This document shows positions 14,250 through 22,651 of a stretch of DNA of 64,000 nucleotides, one piece after another. Made by a program: the position numbers and the translations under genes. Location of the stretch: assembly GCA_963789005.1 (NCBI GenBank), contig CAWBIZ010000004.1:310001-374000 (forward strand), in the 5' to 3' direction. The first letter of the stretch is position 1, and each line of letters starts with the position of its first letter. The notes beneath the pieces were generated by a model. That model saw only the letters and a list, made by a program, of their open reading frames with translations. It ran no database searches and was not told the DNA's origin. Source of the DNA: DASSUW01 sp963789005. Its GTDB lineage: Bacteria; Actinomycetota; Thermoleophilia; Solirubrobacterales; Solirubrobacteraceae.

Positions 14250-15716
14250 CTAGGGGCGGCGGCGCGGCTTCAGCACGGTTGCCGTCGCGCTGCCCGAGCC
14301 GACGTTGCCGGCGAGGTCGCGCGCGGTCAGCGTGACCGTGTACGTGCCCTTGCGGCGCGGCACCGCCCACCCGAAGGAGCGTGTCCCGCGCGCCACGGTC
14401 CCGAACGAGCGCGACTCGACGAGCTGCGTGCCGCGGTAGATGGCCAGCGACATCGTCGAGATCTTCGAGAGCCGGAAGCGCACGCGGCCGGGTCGCCCCC
14501 CGCGCAGCCGCGCCCGCCAGACGGCGACCGCGGGCGGCGTCGTCCGGTAGCCGAGGAAGCGCTGCGCCGTCTCGCAGTACACGGGCGTCGCCGTCTGCTC
14601 GCACAGGTCGCCGACGAAGTCCTGCAACAGGTCGTGGTAGTGCAGGTCGGACTCGCGCGAGCTGCTCCCGCGCGAGTACAGCGACCACGCGCCCGTGTCG
14701 TAGGTCGGGAGCTCGCGCCGCAGCTGCGGGTCGGCGCGCGCGAACGCCGCCGCGCCGCGCGGGTCGCCCGAGATGCGCGCGTAGTCGTGCAGGCCCACCA
14801 GCGACTGCACGAAGCCGTTGGCCACGCGCAGCGAGGGGGCGAAGGAGTAGAGCGCGTAGTGGTCGCCGTACGGCGCCGGGACGCGCACGCCGGTCGGCGT
14901 GCGCCGCTCGAACAGCGGCAGCGCCCGGGCGGCGATCGGCAGCACCTCGTCGCGGCGCCGCAGCCGGTGCGCGGCGCGCGACAGCGCCTGCACCGCCGTG
15001 CCCTGGGCCATCCCGCTCACCCACGGCGCGCGGCCGCCGCCGAACGCGAAGTAGTACTCCCACGCGATCCCGCCGGCGCGGCTGGCGGCCAGGGGCAGCA
15101 GCTCGTCCATCAGGAACCCCGCGCGCTGGTAGAAGTAGCCGGTGACGAGCCCGTTGAGCTTGCCGAAGTTGCCGAGCACCTGAAGCTGCAGGCCCTGGCC
15201 GGGGTAGAACTGCCAGACCAGCTCGGAGCCCTCGAACTCCACCCGCGTGCCGGAGACGAGCAGGCGCTCGCCGCCGTACCACCAGCGCAGGTTGCGGTCG
15301 AGCGTCAGCCACAGCGCGGGCAGCCGCGAGACGGTCAGCTGCCGGCGCGCGGCGATCGCGTCCATCGTGCCGAGCACGGCGCGCATGTAGACCCGGCGCG
15401 CGCCCGACAGCCCGCGTGTCTTGCGGATCGCGTCGTACAGGACGTCGCGCCGCAGGCGGTACTCGTCGACCGTGATCCGGCCGGAGGCGTAGAGGCGCTT
15501 GAGCTCGCTGCGCGCGGTCCGCCGCTGCGCGCTCGCGGTCGCCACGGGACGCCGCGCCGCAGGGGGCGCGGGAAGGTCGGCGGCGGGCAGGAAGCGGTCC
15601 TCGCGCGCGGTCACCTTGCCGTCGCGGCCGAGCAGGAGCACCTCGTCGGCGGACGCCGGCGCGGCCCCCACGAGGGCGGCGAAGAGCGCGAGGACGACGA
15701 GGCGGACAACCGGCAT
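14250..15716 (-). CDS. Secreted D-glucuronyl C5-epimerase-like protein
   Basis: A 488-residue protein with an N-terminal signal peptide (MPVVRLVVLALFAALVGAAPASA). The central part (about 140-400) matches the C-terminal domain of D-glucuronyl C5-epimerase: WQFYPGQGLQLQVLGNFGKLNG, WVSGMAQGTAVQALSRAA and a later YDTGAWSLYS. A C-terminal immunoglobulin-like/Big segment (about 405-488) has TVTLTARDLAGNVGSG. It would act outside the membrane on a polysaccharide. ATG 15716 or 15725 are both possible starts. It lies 14 bp upstream of the ArsA-like gene, perhaps the first gene of that operon. The carbohydrate substrate is unknown. Confidence 0.7.
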   Translation of the reverse strand: MPVVRLVVLALFAALVGAAPASADEVLLLGRDGKVTAREDRFLPAADLPAPPAARRPVATASAQRRTARSELKRLYASGRITVDEYRLRRDVLYDAIRKTRGLSGARRVYMRAVLGTMDAIAARRQLTVSRLPALWLTLDRNLRWWYGGERLLVSGTRVEFEGSELVWQFYPGQGLQLQVLGNFGKLNGLVTGYFYQRAGFLMDELLPLAASRAGGIAWEYYFAFGGGRAPWVSGMAQGTAVQALSRAAHRLRRRDEVLPIAARALPLFERRTPTGVRVPAPYGDHYALYSFAPSLRVANGFVQSLVGLHDYARISGDPRGAAAFARADPQLRRELPTYDTGAWSLYSRGSSSRESDLHYHDLLQDFVGDLCEQTATPVYCETAQRFLGYRTTPPAVAVWRARLRGGRPGRVRFRLSKISTMSLAIYRGTQLVESRSFGTVARGTRSFGWAVPRRKGTYTVTLTARDLAGNVGSGSATATVLKPRRRP

Positions 15717-15776
15717 GACCCCCATGACCCCGATGCTAGGCTCGAGTTGCGGCGTGTGCGTGCGCTGCACCTCTTT

Positions 15777-16817
15777 ATGCGCTTGGTCGTCCCCGTACTC
15801 GCCGCCGTCCTCCTGGCCCTCTTCGCAGGCTGCGGCGGCGGAGGCGATGCCGCCGACAGCGGCACCGACGTCGACCAGCTGCTGCAGGACACCTTCGCCG
15901 GCGGCAAGGAGATCTCCTCGGGCCGGATCGACGCCTCGGTCGACGTCAAGGCCGACGGCAACGTCGCCATGAAGCTCTCCGGACCGTTCCAGAGCACCGG
16001 CGAGGGCAAGCTGCCCAAGCTCGACCTGCAGGCGTCGTTCGAGGGCGAGGGCGAGAGCGTCTCGGGCGGCCTGACCTCCACCGGCGACCAGGGCTTCGTG
16101 GACTGGGGCGGGACCCAGTACGCGATCGCCGGGCCGGTGTTCGCGCAGTTCAAGGCGGGCTTCGAGGAGTCGGCGAAGCAGGCCGGCGGGCAGCAGGACC
16201 AGTCGCTGGCCTCGCTCGGCATCGACCCGCGGCGCTGGCTCACCAACGCCCGCAACGCGGGCGAGGCCAAGGTCGGCGACACGGACACGATCAAGATCAC
16301 CGGCGACGTCGACGTGCCGAAGCTGCTCGACGACGTCAACGGCGCGCTCGAGCGGATCCGCTCGCTCGGCGTCCAGGGCGCCGGCCAGCTGCCCGACCAG
16401 CTGACCGAGGCCGAGCGCAAGCAGGTCACGGACGCCATCAAGGACCTCAGCGTCGAGATCCACACCGGCGCCGACGACCGCATCCTGCGCCGGATGTTGA
16501 TCGCGATGAACGTGCAGGGCCCCGAGGCGGCTGAGGCCGCCGACCTGCGGCTGGACCTGCAGCTGCTCGAGCTCAACGAGGACCAGGACATCGAGGCCCC
16601 CGAGAACGCCAAGCCGTTCGAGGAGCTCGTGCAGAAGCTGCAGTCGCTGGGGCTCGGCGATCTCGGCGGCCTGGGCGCGCTCGGCGGGGCCGCGGGCAGC
16701 GGCGGCAGCTCCGCTCCGAGCGAGGCCAACGTCGAGAAGTACTCGCAGTGCATCCAGGACGCGCAGGGCGACAACGCCGCGATCCGCAAGTGCGCTGACC
16801 TCCTCACGACCCCGTAA
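15777..16817 (+). CDS. LppX/LprAFG-like lipoprotein
   Basis: A 346-residue lipoprotein: MRLVVPVLAAVLLALFAGC forms a signal peptide with the lipidated cysteine at about 19, followed by GGGGDAADSG as a linker. The body (about 30-260) has the alternating strand pattern of hydrophobic-pocket lipoproteins, with DLQASFEGEGESVSGGLTST and QGFVDWGGTQYAI. A Gly/Ser-rich linker leads to a C-terminal segment with two Cys (SQCIQDAQGD and IRKCADLL) that could form a disulfide. It is divergent from the epimerase-like gene across 60 bp. Lipid or glycolipid transfer to the envelope is inferred from the fold. Confidence 0.6.
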   Translation: MRLVVPVLAAVLLALFAGCGGGGDAADSGTDVDQLLQDTFAGGKEISSGRIDASVDVKADGNVAMKLSGPFQSTGEGKLPKLDLQASFEGEGESVSGGLTSTGDQGFVDWGGTQYAIAGPVFAQFKAGFEESAKQAGGQQDQSLASLGIDPRRWLTNARNAGEAKVGDTDTIKITGDVDVPKLLDDVNGALERIRSLGVQGAGQLPDQLTEAERKQVTDAIKDLSVEIHTGADDRILRRMLIAMNVQGPEAAEAADLRLDLQLLELNEDQDIEAPENAKPFEELVQKLQSLGLGDLGGLGALGGAAGSGGSSAPSEANVEKYSQCIQDAQGDNAAIRKCADLLTTP

Positions 16818-16841
16818 CGGCTCGCGCCGCATAATCCGCCG

Positions 16842-17981
16842 ATGACGACCGACGGGCAGGGCTCGTTCAACCTGCGGCGCTTCCTCCTGAGCGGGGAGGG
16901 CTGGCCGTATCTGCTGGTGCCGTTCATCGTCCTGGCGATCGTGCTCGAGTTCGCGCACGCGTCGGCGACGATCATCTTCGTCACCTCGGCGCTGGGCGTG
17001 ATCCCGACCGCCGCGCTGATGGGCCGCGCGACCGAGGAGCTGGCCGCCCGCTCGGGCCCGGGCATCGGCGGCTTCCTCAACGTCACCTTCGGCAACGCGC
17101 CCGAGCTGATCATCGCCTTCTTCGCGCTCAACGAGGGCCTGCAGGAGGTCGTCAAGGCATCGCTCGTCGGCTCGATCCTCGGCAACATCCTGCTCGTGAT
17201 GGGCGCCGCCATGCTGATCGGCGGCCGCAAGCGCGAGCGCCAGTACTTCGACCGCACCGCCGCCAGCGCCCAGTCGCTGATGCTGCTGCTCGCCGCCGTG
17301 GCGCTCGTGATGCCGGCGATCTACGAGCTCGTCGTCGGCGACCCGCTGCCGAACCCGTCCGAGGAGTCGCGGCAGTTCTCCAGCGACCTCGAGACGATGT
17401 CGTTCGCCGTCGCGATCGTCCTGCTGCTCTCCTACGGCGCCGGGCTGCTGTTCTCCCTGCGCACGCACAAGGACCTCTTCAACCCGGTGCACGAGACCGA
17501 GGATCACGTCGGCGAGCCGTGGTCGGTGCGGCGCGCGGTGCTGTCGCTGGCGGGCGCCGGCGTCGCCGTCGGCGTGATGTCGGAGATCCTCGTCGGCTCG
17601 ATCAGCGAGGCCTCCGAGTCGATCGGCCTGTCGCCGTTCTTCGTCGGCATCATCGTCGTCGCGATCGTCGGCAACGCCGCCGAGCACTGGGTCGCGATCT
17701 ACTTCGCGGCGCGCGACAAGATGGACCTGGCGGTCAACATCGCGATCGGCTCGAGCGCCCAGATCGCGCTCTTCGCGGCGCCCGTGCTCGTCCTGATCTC
17801 GTTCTTCGTCGGGCCGTTCCCGATGGCGCTGGTGTTCAACGGCTTGGAGTTGGGCGCCATCTTCCTGGCCATCCTGATCGCCAACCAGGTCACACAGGAG
17901 GGTGAGTCGACCTGGTTCGAGGGTCTCCAGCTGCTAGCTGTGTACGTAGTGCTGGGCCTCGTCTTCTTCTTCGTGGAATGA
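16842..17981 (+). CDS. cax: Calcium/proton antiporter (Cax/ChaA family)
   Basis: A 379-residue membrane protein with about 11 helices. It has both cation-exchanger repeats: GGFLNVTFGNAPELIIAFFA (c-1, about 79-98) and ISEASESIGLSPFFVGIIVV plus GNAAEHWVAI (c-2). The paired acidic residues in GNAPE and GNAAE are the ion-binding sites. Between the halves is the acidic-poor loop HKDLFNPVHETEDHVGEP. It is 24 bp after the lipoprotein gene. Its stop overlaps the ATG of the TerC gene (ATGA), so Ca2+ export and TerC are translated together. Confidence 0.88.
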   Translation: MTTDGQGSFNLRRFLLSGEGWPYLLVPFIVLAIVLEFAHASATIIFVTSALGVIPTAALMGRATEELAARSGPGIGGFLNVTFGNAPELIIAFFALNEGLQEVVKASLVGSILGNILLVMGAAMLIGGRKRERQYFDRTAASAQSLMLLLAAVALVMPAIYELVVGDPLPNPSEESRQFSSDLETMSFAVAIVLLLSYGAGLLFSLRTHKDLFNPVHETEDHVGEPWSVRRAVLSLAGAGVAVGVMSEILVGSISEASESIGLSPFFVGIIVVAIVGNAAEHWVAIYFAARDKMDLAVNIAIGSSAQIALFAAPVLVLISFFVGPFPMALVFNGLELGAIFLAILIANQVTQEGESTWFEGLQLLAVYVVLGLVFFFVE

Positions 17982-19108
17982 CCCTGGGCTTCATCAGCGG
18001 GCCGGGACCCTGGCTGGCGTTGGCCGGGATCACGGTCGTGCTGCTCGCGGTCGACCTCAAGCTCTTCGCCCGCGGGCGCGAGCCGGACTTCCGCGAGGGC
18101 GCGATCTGGTCGATCGGCTGGCTCGTGCTGGCGCTGCTCGTGGCGCCTTTGGTGTGGGTGCTGTCCAGCGGCGACGACGCGATCACCTACACGACCGTCT
18201 ACTTCATCGAGCGCTCGCTGTCGCTCGACAACCTGTTCGTCTTCCTGCTGCTGTTCAGCTACTTCGGCGTGCCGGAGGAGCACCGCGCCAACCTGCTGTT
18301 CTGGGGCATCGTCGCGGCGCTCGTGCTGCGCGGGCTGGCGATCCTCGGCGGCGTCGCGCTGATCGAGCAGTTCCACTTCGTCATCTACATCCTCGGCGTG
18401 CTGCTGCTCGTGCTGGCGTGGCGGATCCTGCAAGGCGTCGAGGAGGGCGTGGACCCGGACAAGAACCTGATCGTGCGCGGCGTGCGCAAGGTGTTCCCGG
18501 TGACCGGGGACTTCCACGGCCACCACTGGTTCGTGAAGCTCGACGGCAAGCGCTTCGCGACGCCGATCTTCGTCTGCCTGGCCGCCGTCGTGGCCGCCGA
18601 CATCGCGTTCGCGGTCGACTCGATCCCCGCCGCGTTCGCGATCACGCGCGACTCGGTGCTGATCTGGATGGCCAACATCTTCGCCCTGCTCGGCCTGCGC
18701 GCGCTGTTCGTCCTCGTCGAGGGGCTGATCCGCCGCTTCCGCTACCTCGACGAGACGATCGCCGTGGTGCTCGCGCTGGTGGCCGTCAAGCTGCTGATCG
18801 AGGACATCTACAAGATCGGCCCGGTCGGCTCGCTCGCCATCGTGGCCGCGGCGTTCACGGTCGGCATCGTCGCCTCCCTGATCGCCGACGCGCGCGACCC
18901 GGATGCCGACGCCAAGCGCGCCGAGCGCGCCGAGCGCACGACGGCCTCGCCCGGCGAGCAGGAGCAGCCCGAGCCCGAGCCCCCCAGCGAGACTGACTCA
19001 GGCGGCGACGCGCGGCGGCGCGCGGAGCCCGAGGAACGCGAGCACGGCGGCGAAGGCGACGGCGATCAGCGCTCCGATCAGCGCGCCCCAGCCCGCGGGC
19101 TCGAGTAG
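17978..19108 (+). CDS. TerC family membrane protein (Alx-like metal exporter)
   Basis: About 376 residues, of which the first roughly 310 are a TerC domain with about nine helices: SLSLDNLFVFLLLFSYFGVP (about 73-92) carries the conserved DN, and AADIAFAVDSIPAAFAITRD has the matching DSIPA motif. These Asp residues define the family, whose members such as Alx and MeeF/MeeY export Mn2+. The hydrophilic tail (from about 310, rich in Glu, Arg and Pro) is not part of the domain and overlaps an open frame of the opposite strand (18998-19183). It is coupled to the Cax gene upstream. Confidence 0.85.
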   Translation: MTLGFISGPGPWLALAGITVVLLAVDLKLFARGREPDFREGAIWSIGWLVLALLVAPLVWVLSSGDDAITYTTVYFIERSLSLDNLFVFLLLFSYFGVPEEHRANLLFWGIVAALVLRGLAILGGVALIEQFHFVIYILGVLLLVLAWRILQGVEEGVDPDKNLIVRGVRKVFPVTGDFHGHHWFVKLDGKRFATPIFVCLAAVVAADIAFAVDSIPAAFAITRDSVLIWMANIFALLGLRALFVLVEGLIRRFRYLDETIAVVLALVAVKLLIEDIYKIGPVGSLAIVAAAFTVGIVASLIADARDPDADAKRAERAERTTASPGEQEQPEPEPPSETDSGGDARRRAEPEEREHGGEGDGDQRSDQRAPARGLE

Positions 19109-19183
19109 CGGAACGCCGGCGCCGGCGACGGCGCTGGCGCTGGCGCTGAGCTCGACATTGACGCCCCGCGGGGCATCCGGCGT
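18998..19183 (-). pseudogene. Possible 3' fragment of a membrane-anchored protein gene
   Basis: The minus strand holds an open frame of about 60 codons with no usable start. It reads VNVELSASASAVAGAGVP, then LLEPAGWGALIGALIAVAFA and FLGLRAPRVAA before a TGA at 19000-18998. It looks like the end of a protein with a C-terminal membrane helix. The 5' part is missing and the fragment abuts the repeat cluster that starts near 19225. It overlaps the hydrophilic tail of terC on the other strand, so one of the two is probably not real coding. Confidence 0.3.
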
Positions 19184-19224
19184 TCATGACGACGCCCGGG
19201 GACCGGGGCGGCGCGTCTCCGCGG

Positions 19225-19254
19225 GACGTTGCCGGCGGCTGGGTGAGGGAGGCG
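19225..19254 (+). repeat. Degenerate terminal repeat unit beside element B
   Basis: GGGACGTTGCCGGCGGCTGG followed by GTGAGGGAGG matches the end unit of the repeat family (GAACGTCAAC-(T/G)GCGGCTGGGT-GAGGG). It lies 60 bp before the left end of element B in the same orientation, so the left flank has a doubled terminal unit. Confidence 0.55.
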
Positions 19255-19284
19255 TGGTGTCCGGCCGCCCGGTGTCTCGGCGGG

Positions 19285-19616
19285 AACGTCAACTGCGCTG
19301 GGTAGGGAAGGTGGGGTCCCGGCGGGGGTGCACTACGTCAACCGCGCGGGCCGCGCGAGCGTGCGGTTGACAAAGCGCACCTGTATGGGTGCGCAACGTC
19401 AACGGCACCGGCGAGACCGGTCTGCGGTTGACGAAATGCACCCCTCTGGACGGTGCATTTCGTTCCACTCTCGCCATTCCGTCGTCCGCGGGGAACGAAG
19501 CGCACGCTAGAGGTGCGCAACGTTCCGCGATCGAGCTCGATCGCGGTCGGGGGAACGAAATGCACCCTCACCGCCGCGACGGCTCCCCACCTCCCTACCC
19601 AGCCGCAGTTGACGTT
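19285..19616. repeat. Repeat element B: four-hairpin array inside a 32-bp terminal inverted repeat
   Basis: The left end 19285-19316 begins AACGTCAACTGCGCTGGG and the right end 19585-19616 is its inverse with few changes. Inside are four hairpin modules: GTCAACCGC (19337-19345) with GCGGTTGAC (19363-19371); GTCAAC (19398) with GTTGAC (19427); CGTTCC (19461) with GGAACG (19492); CGTTCC (19521) with GGAACG (19552). The last contains a perfect 22-bp palindrome at 19525-19546. Modules begin GGTGCGCAACGT or GGTGCATTTCGT and end AACGAAATGCACC or CAAAGCGCACC, so neighbours also pair across the linkers. No credible protein is encoded. It is the longest of three related elements in the window. Confidence 0.8.
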
Positions 19617-19735
19617 GACGTTCGCCCCGGGGCCGATCGACTCTCACCCAACCTCCGCTGACGTTCGCCCCGGGGCCCGATTGCCGCCCAACTGAGTCTC
19701 ACCCCAGCCGCCGTTGACGTTCGCCCGACGACGAC
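19617..19735 (-). repeat. Two further tandem terminal units with GCCCCGGGGC cores
   Basis: Downstream of element B, roughly 55-bp units repeat in the inverted orientation. Each has (C/G)CTGACGTTCGCC or GTTGACGTTCGCC and CTCACCC, and two of them carry the palindrome GCCCCGGGGC (near 19624-19633 and 19664-19673). They look like successive copies of the terminal unit of the element, as if ends had been multiplied. The stretch 19109-19743 holds no other gene apart from the possible minus-strand fragment. Confidence 0.6.
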
Positions 19736-19743
19736 CACGCGGC

Positions 19744-20157
19744 TCAGCCCAGCTCGCGCAGGCGGCGCTCGGTCTCGGCGTCGACGTCGAGCGGCTCCTC
19801 GCCGCGCGCCACCCGCCGCGCGTTGCGGGCCTCGACCAGCGTGCGCACCTCGTCGCGCAGCTCGGGGTCGGCGGGCGGGGCGGTCAGCGCGCGCAGCTCG
19901 GCCTCGACGTCCTGCGGCGGCTCGCCGCGGGCCGCGCGGCGGGCGTTGCGGGCCTCGAGCATCTGGCGGATCTCCAGCTCGCGCATCGCGGCCGTCATCG
20001 GCGACGGCTGGCGCTGCGCGGGGCGGTCGTCGCCGATCGACATCCCGCCCCGCCCGATCTGGTCATACGCGCCGCTGCTCGTGACCAGGGCCCACACCGC
20101 CAGCACGGCGGCGACGCCCACGACCACAAAGAGGACGATCGCGAAGGCGTCCGTCAT
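19744..20157 (-). CDS. Membrane-anchored protein with two copies of an EARNARR repeat
   Basis: A 137-residue protein. A single N-terminal membrane helix (FAIVLFVVVGVAAVLAVWALV, about 5-25, with the tip just beyond) is followed by a soluble part with an internal duplication: LEARNARRAARGEPPQDVEAE (about 67-86, ends trimmed) and VEARNARRVARGEEPLDVDAE (about 107-126, ends trimmed). The duplicated helix-hairpin is similar to the short C-terminal domains (SHOCT-like) found in many bacterial membrane proteins. The stop is at the edge of the repeat cluster. Function unknown. It is divergent from the acyl-CoA dehydrogenase gene. Confidence 0.6.
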   Translation of the reverse strand: MTDAFAIVLFVVVGVAAVLAVWALVTSSGAYDQIGRGGMSIGDDRPAQRQPSPMTAAMRELEIRQMLEARNARRAARGEPPQDVEAELRALTAPPADPELRDEVRTLVEARNARRVARGEEPLDVDAETERRLRELG

Positions 20158-20209
20158 CTGGCCATTGTGACGGGTTCCGTGTTGTCGGTCGCCGCCTTCG
20201 CGGGTACCC

Positions 20210-20225
20210 TTGACTGACCAGTCAA
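20210..20225. promoter_or_regulatory. TetR-type operator upstream of the acyl-CoA dehydrogenase gene
   Basis: TTGACTGACCAGTCAA has perfect 6-bp arms (TTGACT/AGTCAA) around GACC and sits 20 bp before the ATG at 20245. TGAC(C/T)GACC-type palindromes of this form are typical operators of TetR repressors that sense acyl-CoA in actinobacteria. The left arm TTGACT could also serve as a -35. The repressor itself is not identified in the window. Confidence 0.6.
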
Positions 20226-20244
20226 TCTAGGAGCCCGAGAACCG

Positions 20245-21411
20245 ATGGTGGACTTCACGCTGACCGACGAGCAGAAGGCGCTTCGCGAGATGGCGCACGA
20301 CTTCGCGGAGAAGGAGATCCGGCCCGTCGCCTGGGAGTACGACCGCGACGGCACGTGGCCCGAGGCCGTGATGCGCAAGGCCTGGGAGCTCGGGCTCATG
20401 AACACGCACGTCCCGGAGGAGTACGGCGGTCCCGGCGCCTCGTACTTCGAGGGCACGCTGATCGAGGAGGAGCTCTCCTGGGGCTGCTCGGGCATCGCGA
20501 CCTCGATCGGCGCCAACGGCCTCGCCGCCGCGCCGCTCGCGCTCGCCGGCTCCGAGGAGCTCAAGAAGGAGTACCTCGGGATGCTGACCGAGGACTACAA
20601 GCTCGCCTCGTTCTGCCTGACCGAGCCCGACGCCGGCTCGGACGTCTCGGGCATGCGCACGACGGCGGTCCGCAAGGGCGACAAATACGTCCTCAACGGC
20701 TCCAAGTGCTTCATCACCAACGGCGGCTACGCCGACTGGTTCTCGGTCTACGCGAAGACCGACAAGGAGGCGGGCCACCGCGGGATCTCCTGCTTCATCG
20801 TCCCCCGCGACGACACCGTCACGGTGGACAAGAAGGAGGACAAGATGGGCCAGCGGGCGTCCAACACCGCGACCATCTCCTTCAACGACACCGAGATCCC
20901 CGTCGACAACCTGATCGGCGAGGAGAACCGCGGGTTCAAGATCGCGATGATGACGCTCGACCGCACGCGCCCCGGCGTGGCGGCGATGGCCACGGGCATC
21001 GCCCGCGCCGCCTTCGAGTTCGCGACCAACTACTCGAAGGAGCGCATCCAGTTCGGGGTGCCGATCGCGATGCACCAGGCGATCCAGTTCATGATCGCCG
21101 ACATGGCGACCAAGGTGCACCTCTCGCGCCTGGCCACCTGGCAGTCGGCCACGCTGCTGGACCAGGGCATGCGCAACACGATCGAGTCGTCGCACGCCAA
21201 GCGGTTCGCCGCCGATAGCGCGATGGAGGTCGCCACCGACGCCGTGCAGGTCTACGGCGGCTACGGCTTCATCAAGGACTACCCGGTCGAGAAGCTGATG
21301 CGCGACGCCAAGATCATGCAGCTCTACGAGGGCACGTCGCAGATCCAGCGGCTCGTGATCGCGCGCGAGACGCTGCTCCCGCGGCGCATCGAGGAGCCCG
21401 CCGCCGCTTAG
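20245..21411 (+). CDS. Acyl-CoA dehydrogenase
   Basis: A 388-residue FAD enzyme of beta-oxidation that oxidises acyl-CoA to trans-2-enoyl-CoA. The three domains are clear: helical N-terminus, a middle beta domain with CLTEPDAGSDVSGMRTTA (about 130-147), and a C-terminal helical domain ending VYGGYGFIKDYPVEKLMRDA and QLYEGTSQIQRLVIARE, where the Glu before GTSQIQ is the catalytic base position of short/branched-chain and butyryl-type enzymes. AGGAG lies about 11 bp before the ATG. A TetR-type operator lies in its promoter. It may work with the hydroxyacyl-CoA dehydrogenase and enoyl-CoA hydratase genes at 23.5-25.5 kb. Confidence 0.9.
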   Translation: MVDFTLTDEQKALREMAHDFAEKEIRPVAWEYDRDGTWPEAVMRKAWELGLMNTHVPEEYGGPGASYFEGTLIEEELSWGCSGIATSIGANGLAAAPLALAGSEELKKEYLGMLTEDYKLASFCLTEPDAGSDVSGMRTTAVRKGDKYVLNGSKCFITNGGYADWFSVYAKTDKEAGHRGISCFIVPRDDTVTVDKKEDKMGQRASNTATISFNDTEIPVDNLIGEENRGFKIAMMTLDRTRPGVAAMATGIARAAFEFATNYSKERIQFGVPIAMHQAIQFMIADMATKVHLSRLATWQSATLLDQGMRNTIESSHAKRFAADSAMEVATDAVQVYGGYGFIKDYPVEKLMRDAKIMQLYEGTSQIQRLVIARETLLPRRIEEPAAA

Positions 21412-21436
21412 CCCCCGCGAGATAGCGTCCGGCGCC

Positions 21437-22651
21437 ATGGCCGGCCTCGGGCGCTACCGCGCGCTGCTCGCGCTGCCGGGAGTCCGGTGGCCGGTCGTCG
21501 CGTCCGCCGCCGGCTCGCTGCCGATCGGCATGTACATCCTGGGCATCGTGCTGCTCGGGCGCGAGGCCACCGGCTCGTTCGCGGACGCCGGGCGCGTGGC
21601 CGCGGCGTTCGGCCTCGCCAACGCCCTCGGCGCCGTCGCGCAGGGCCGGCTGATGGACCGCCTCGGGCAGCCGCGCGTGCTGCGCACGGCGGCGGCCGCC
21701 CACGCCGTGGCGGTCGCCGGGCTGGTGGTGGCGGCGAGCGAGCGCGCGCCGACCTGGACGCTCGCCCTGTGCGCCGCCGCGGGGGGTCTCTCGCTGCCGC
21801 AGGTGCCGGCCGCGATGCGCTCGCTGTGGGGGTCGCTGGTGAGCGACCCGGAGCAGCGCGCGAGCGCGTACGCGCTGGTCGCCATCGTCTTCGAGGTCTC
21901 GGTCGTCGCCGCGCCCGCGCTCGTGGCCGTGATCGCCGCGGCCGCGTCACCGGAGGCGGCCGTGCTCGCGGCGGCCGTCCTGGCGGTGACGGGCGGCGCC
22001 GGGTTCGCGGCCACGGCGGGCTCGCGCGGCTGGCGCGGCGAGCCGCACGAGGTCGGGTGGCTCGGCCCGCTCGCGGCGCCGGGGATGCGCACGGTGTTCG
22101 CCGTGCTGGCCGCGTTCGGCGCCGCGATGGGCGTGCTCCAGGTCGCGCTGCCCGCGTTCGGGGCGGAGCGCGGCTCGGCCGAGGAAGGCGGCCTGCTGCT
22201 CGCGGCGCTCTCGGCCGGGAGCCTGGCCGGCGGCGTGCTCTATGGCTCGAGGACCTGGCCGGGATCGCTCGTTCGGCGCCTGGTGGCGCTGCTGCTGGGG
22301 CTCGGGGCGGGCTGTGCGCTGCTGGCCGTCGCCGACTCGTACCTCCTGCTCGCCGCGCTGCTGGTGCTGGCGGGGACGCTGGTCGCGCCGGTGGCGGTGG
22401 TCGGCTCGACCCTGCTCGACTTCGTCGCGCCCGCGGGAACGGCGACCGAGGCATTCGCCGCGATGGTCATGGGCATCGTGGCGGGCAACGCCGTCGGCAA
22501 CGCGCTTGCGGGGGCGGTCGTCGACGGCGCGTCCTACGAGGCAGCCGTCCTTACGGCAGCCGGGCTGGCGGCGCTCGGCGCGGGCATCGCCTTCGCCCGC
22601 CGGCGGACGCTTACCGCACGATCAGCAGCGTCGTCGTCGCGTGGTGCGTGA
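21437..22651 (+). CDS. MFS transporter
   Basis: A 404-residue major facilitator with about 12 hydrophobic helices, extremely rich in Ala, Gly, Val and Leu. The helix 2-3 loop has GRLMDRLGQPRVLRTAAAA, a form of the MFS motif A. The second half begins around PGMRTVFAVLAAFGAAMGVL. Few charged residues occur in membrane segments, which suits an exporter of hydrophobic compounds, but this is inference. It starts 25 bp after the dehydrogenase stop. Its last 41 bp overlap the 3' end of the convergent universal-stress gene. Confidence 0.75.
   Translation: MAGLGRYRALLALPGVRWPVVASAAGSLPIGMYILGIVLLGREATGSFADAGRVAAAFGLANALGAVAQGRLMDRLGQPRVLRTAAAAHAVAVAGLVVAASERAPTWTLALCAAAGGLSLPQVPAAMRSLWGSLVSDPEQRASAYALVAIVFEVSVVAAPALVAVIAAAASPEAAVLAAAVLAVTGGAGFAATAGSRGWRGEPHEVGWLGPLAAPGMRTVFAVLAAFGAAMGVLQVALPAFGAERGSAEEGGLLLAALSAGSLAGGVLYGSRTWPGSLVRRLVALLLGLGAGCALLAVADSYLLLAALLVLAGTLVAPVAVVGSTLLDFVAPAGTATEAFAAMVMGIVAGNAVGNALAGAVVDGASYEAAVLTAAGLAALGAGIAFARRRTLTARSAASSSRGA

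Noticed and set aside
15717..17687. Minus-strand open frame extending upstream of the C5-epimerase-like gene
   Set aside because: It is antisense to the lipoprotein and Cax genes and highly charged without any domain. The real protein begins with a signal peptide at 15716/15725.
11209..19735. CRISPR arrays for the repeats of elements A and B
   Set aside because: Repeats are inverted hairpins with short linkers and terminal inverted repeats, not equal-length direct repeats with unique spacers, and no cas genes are near.
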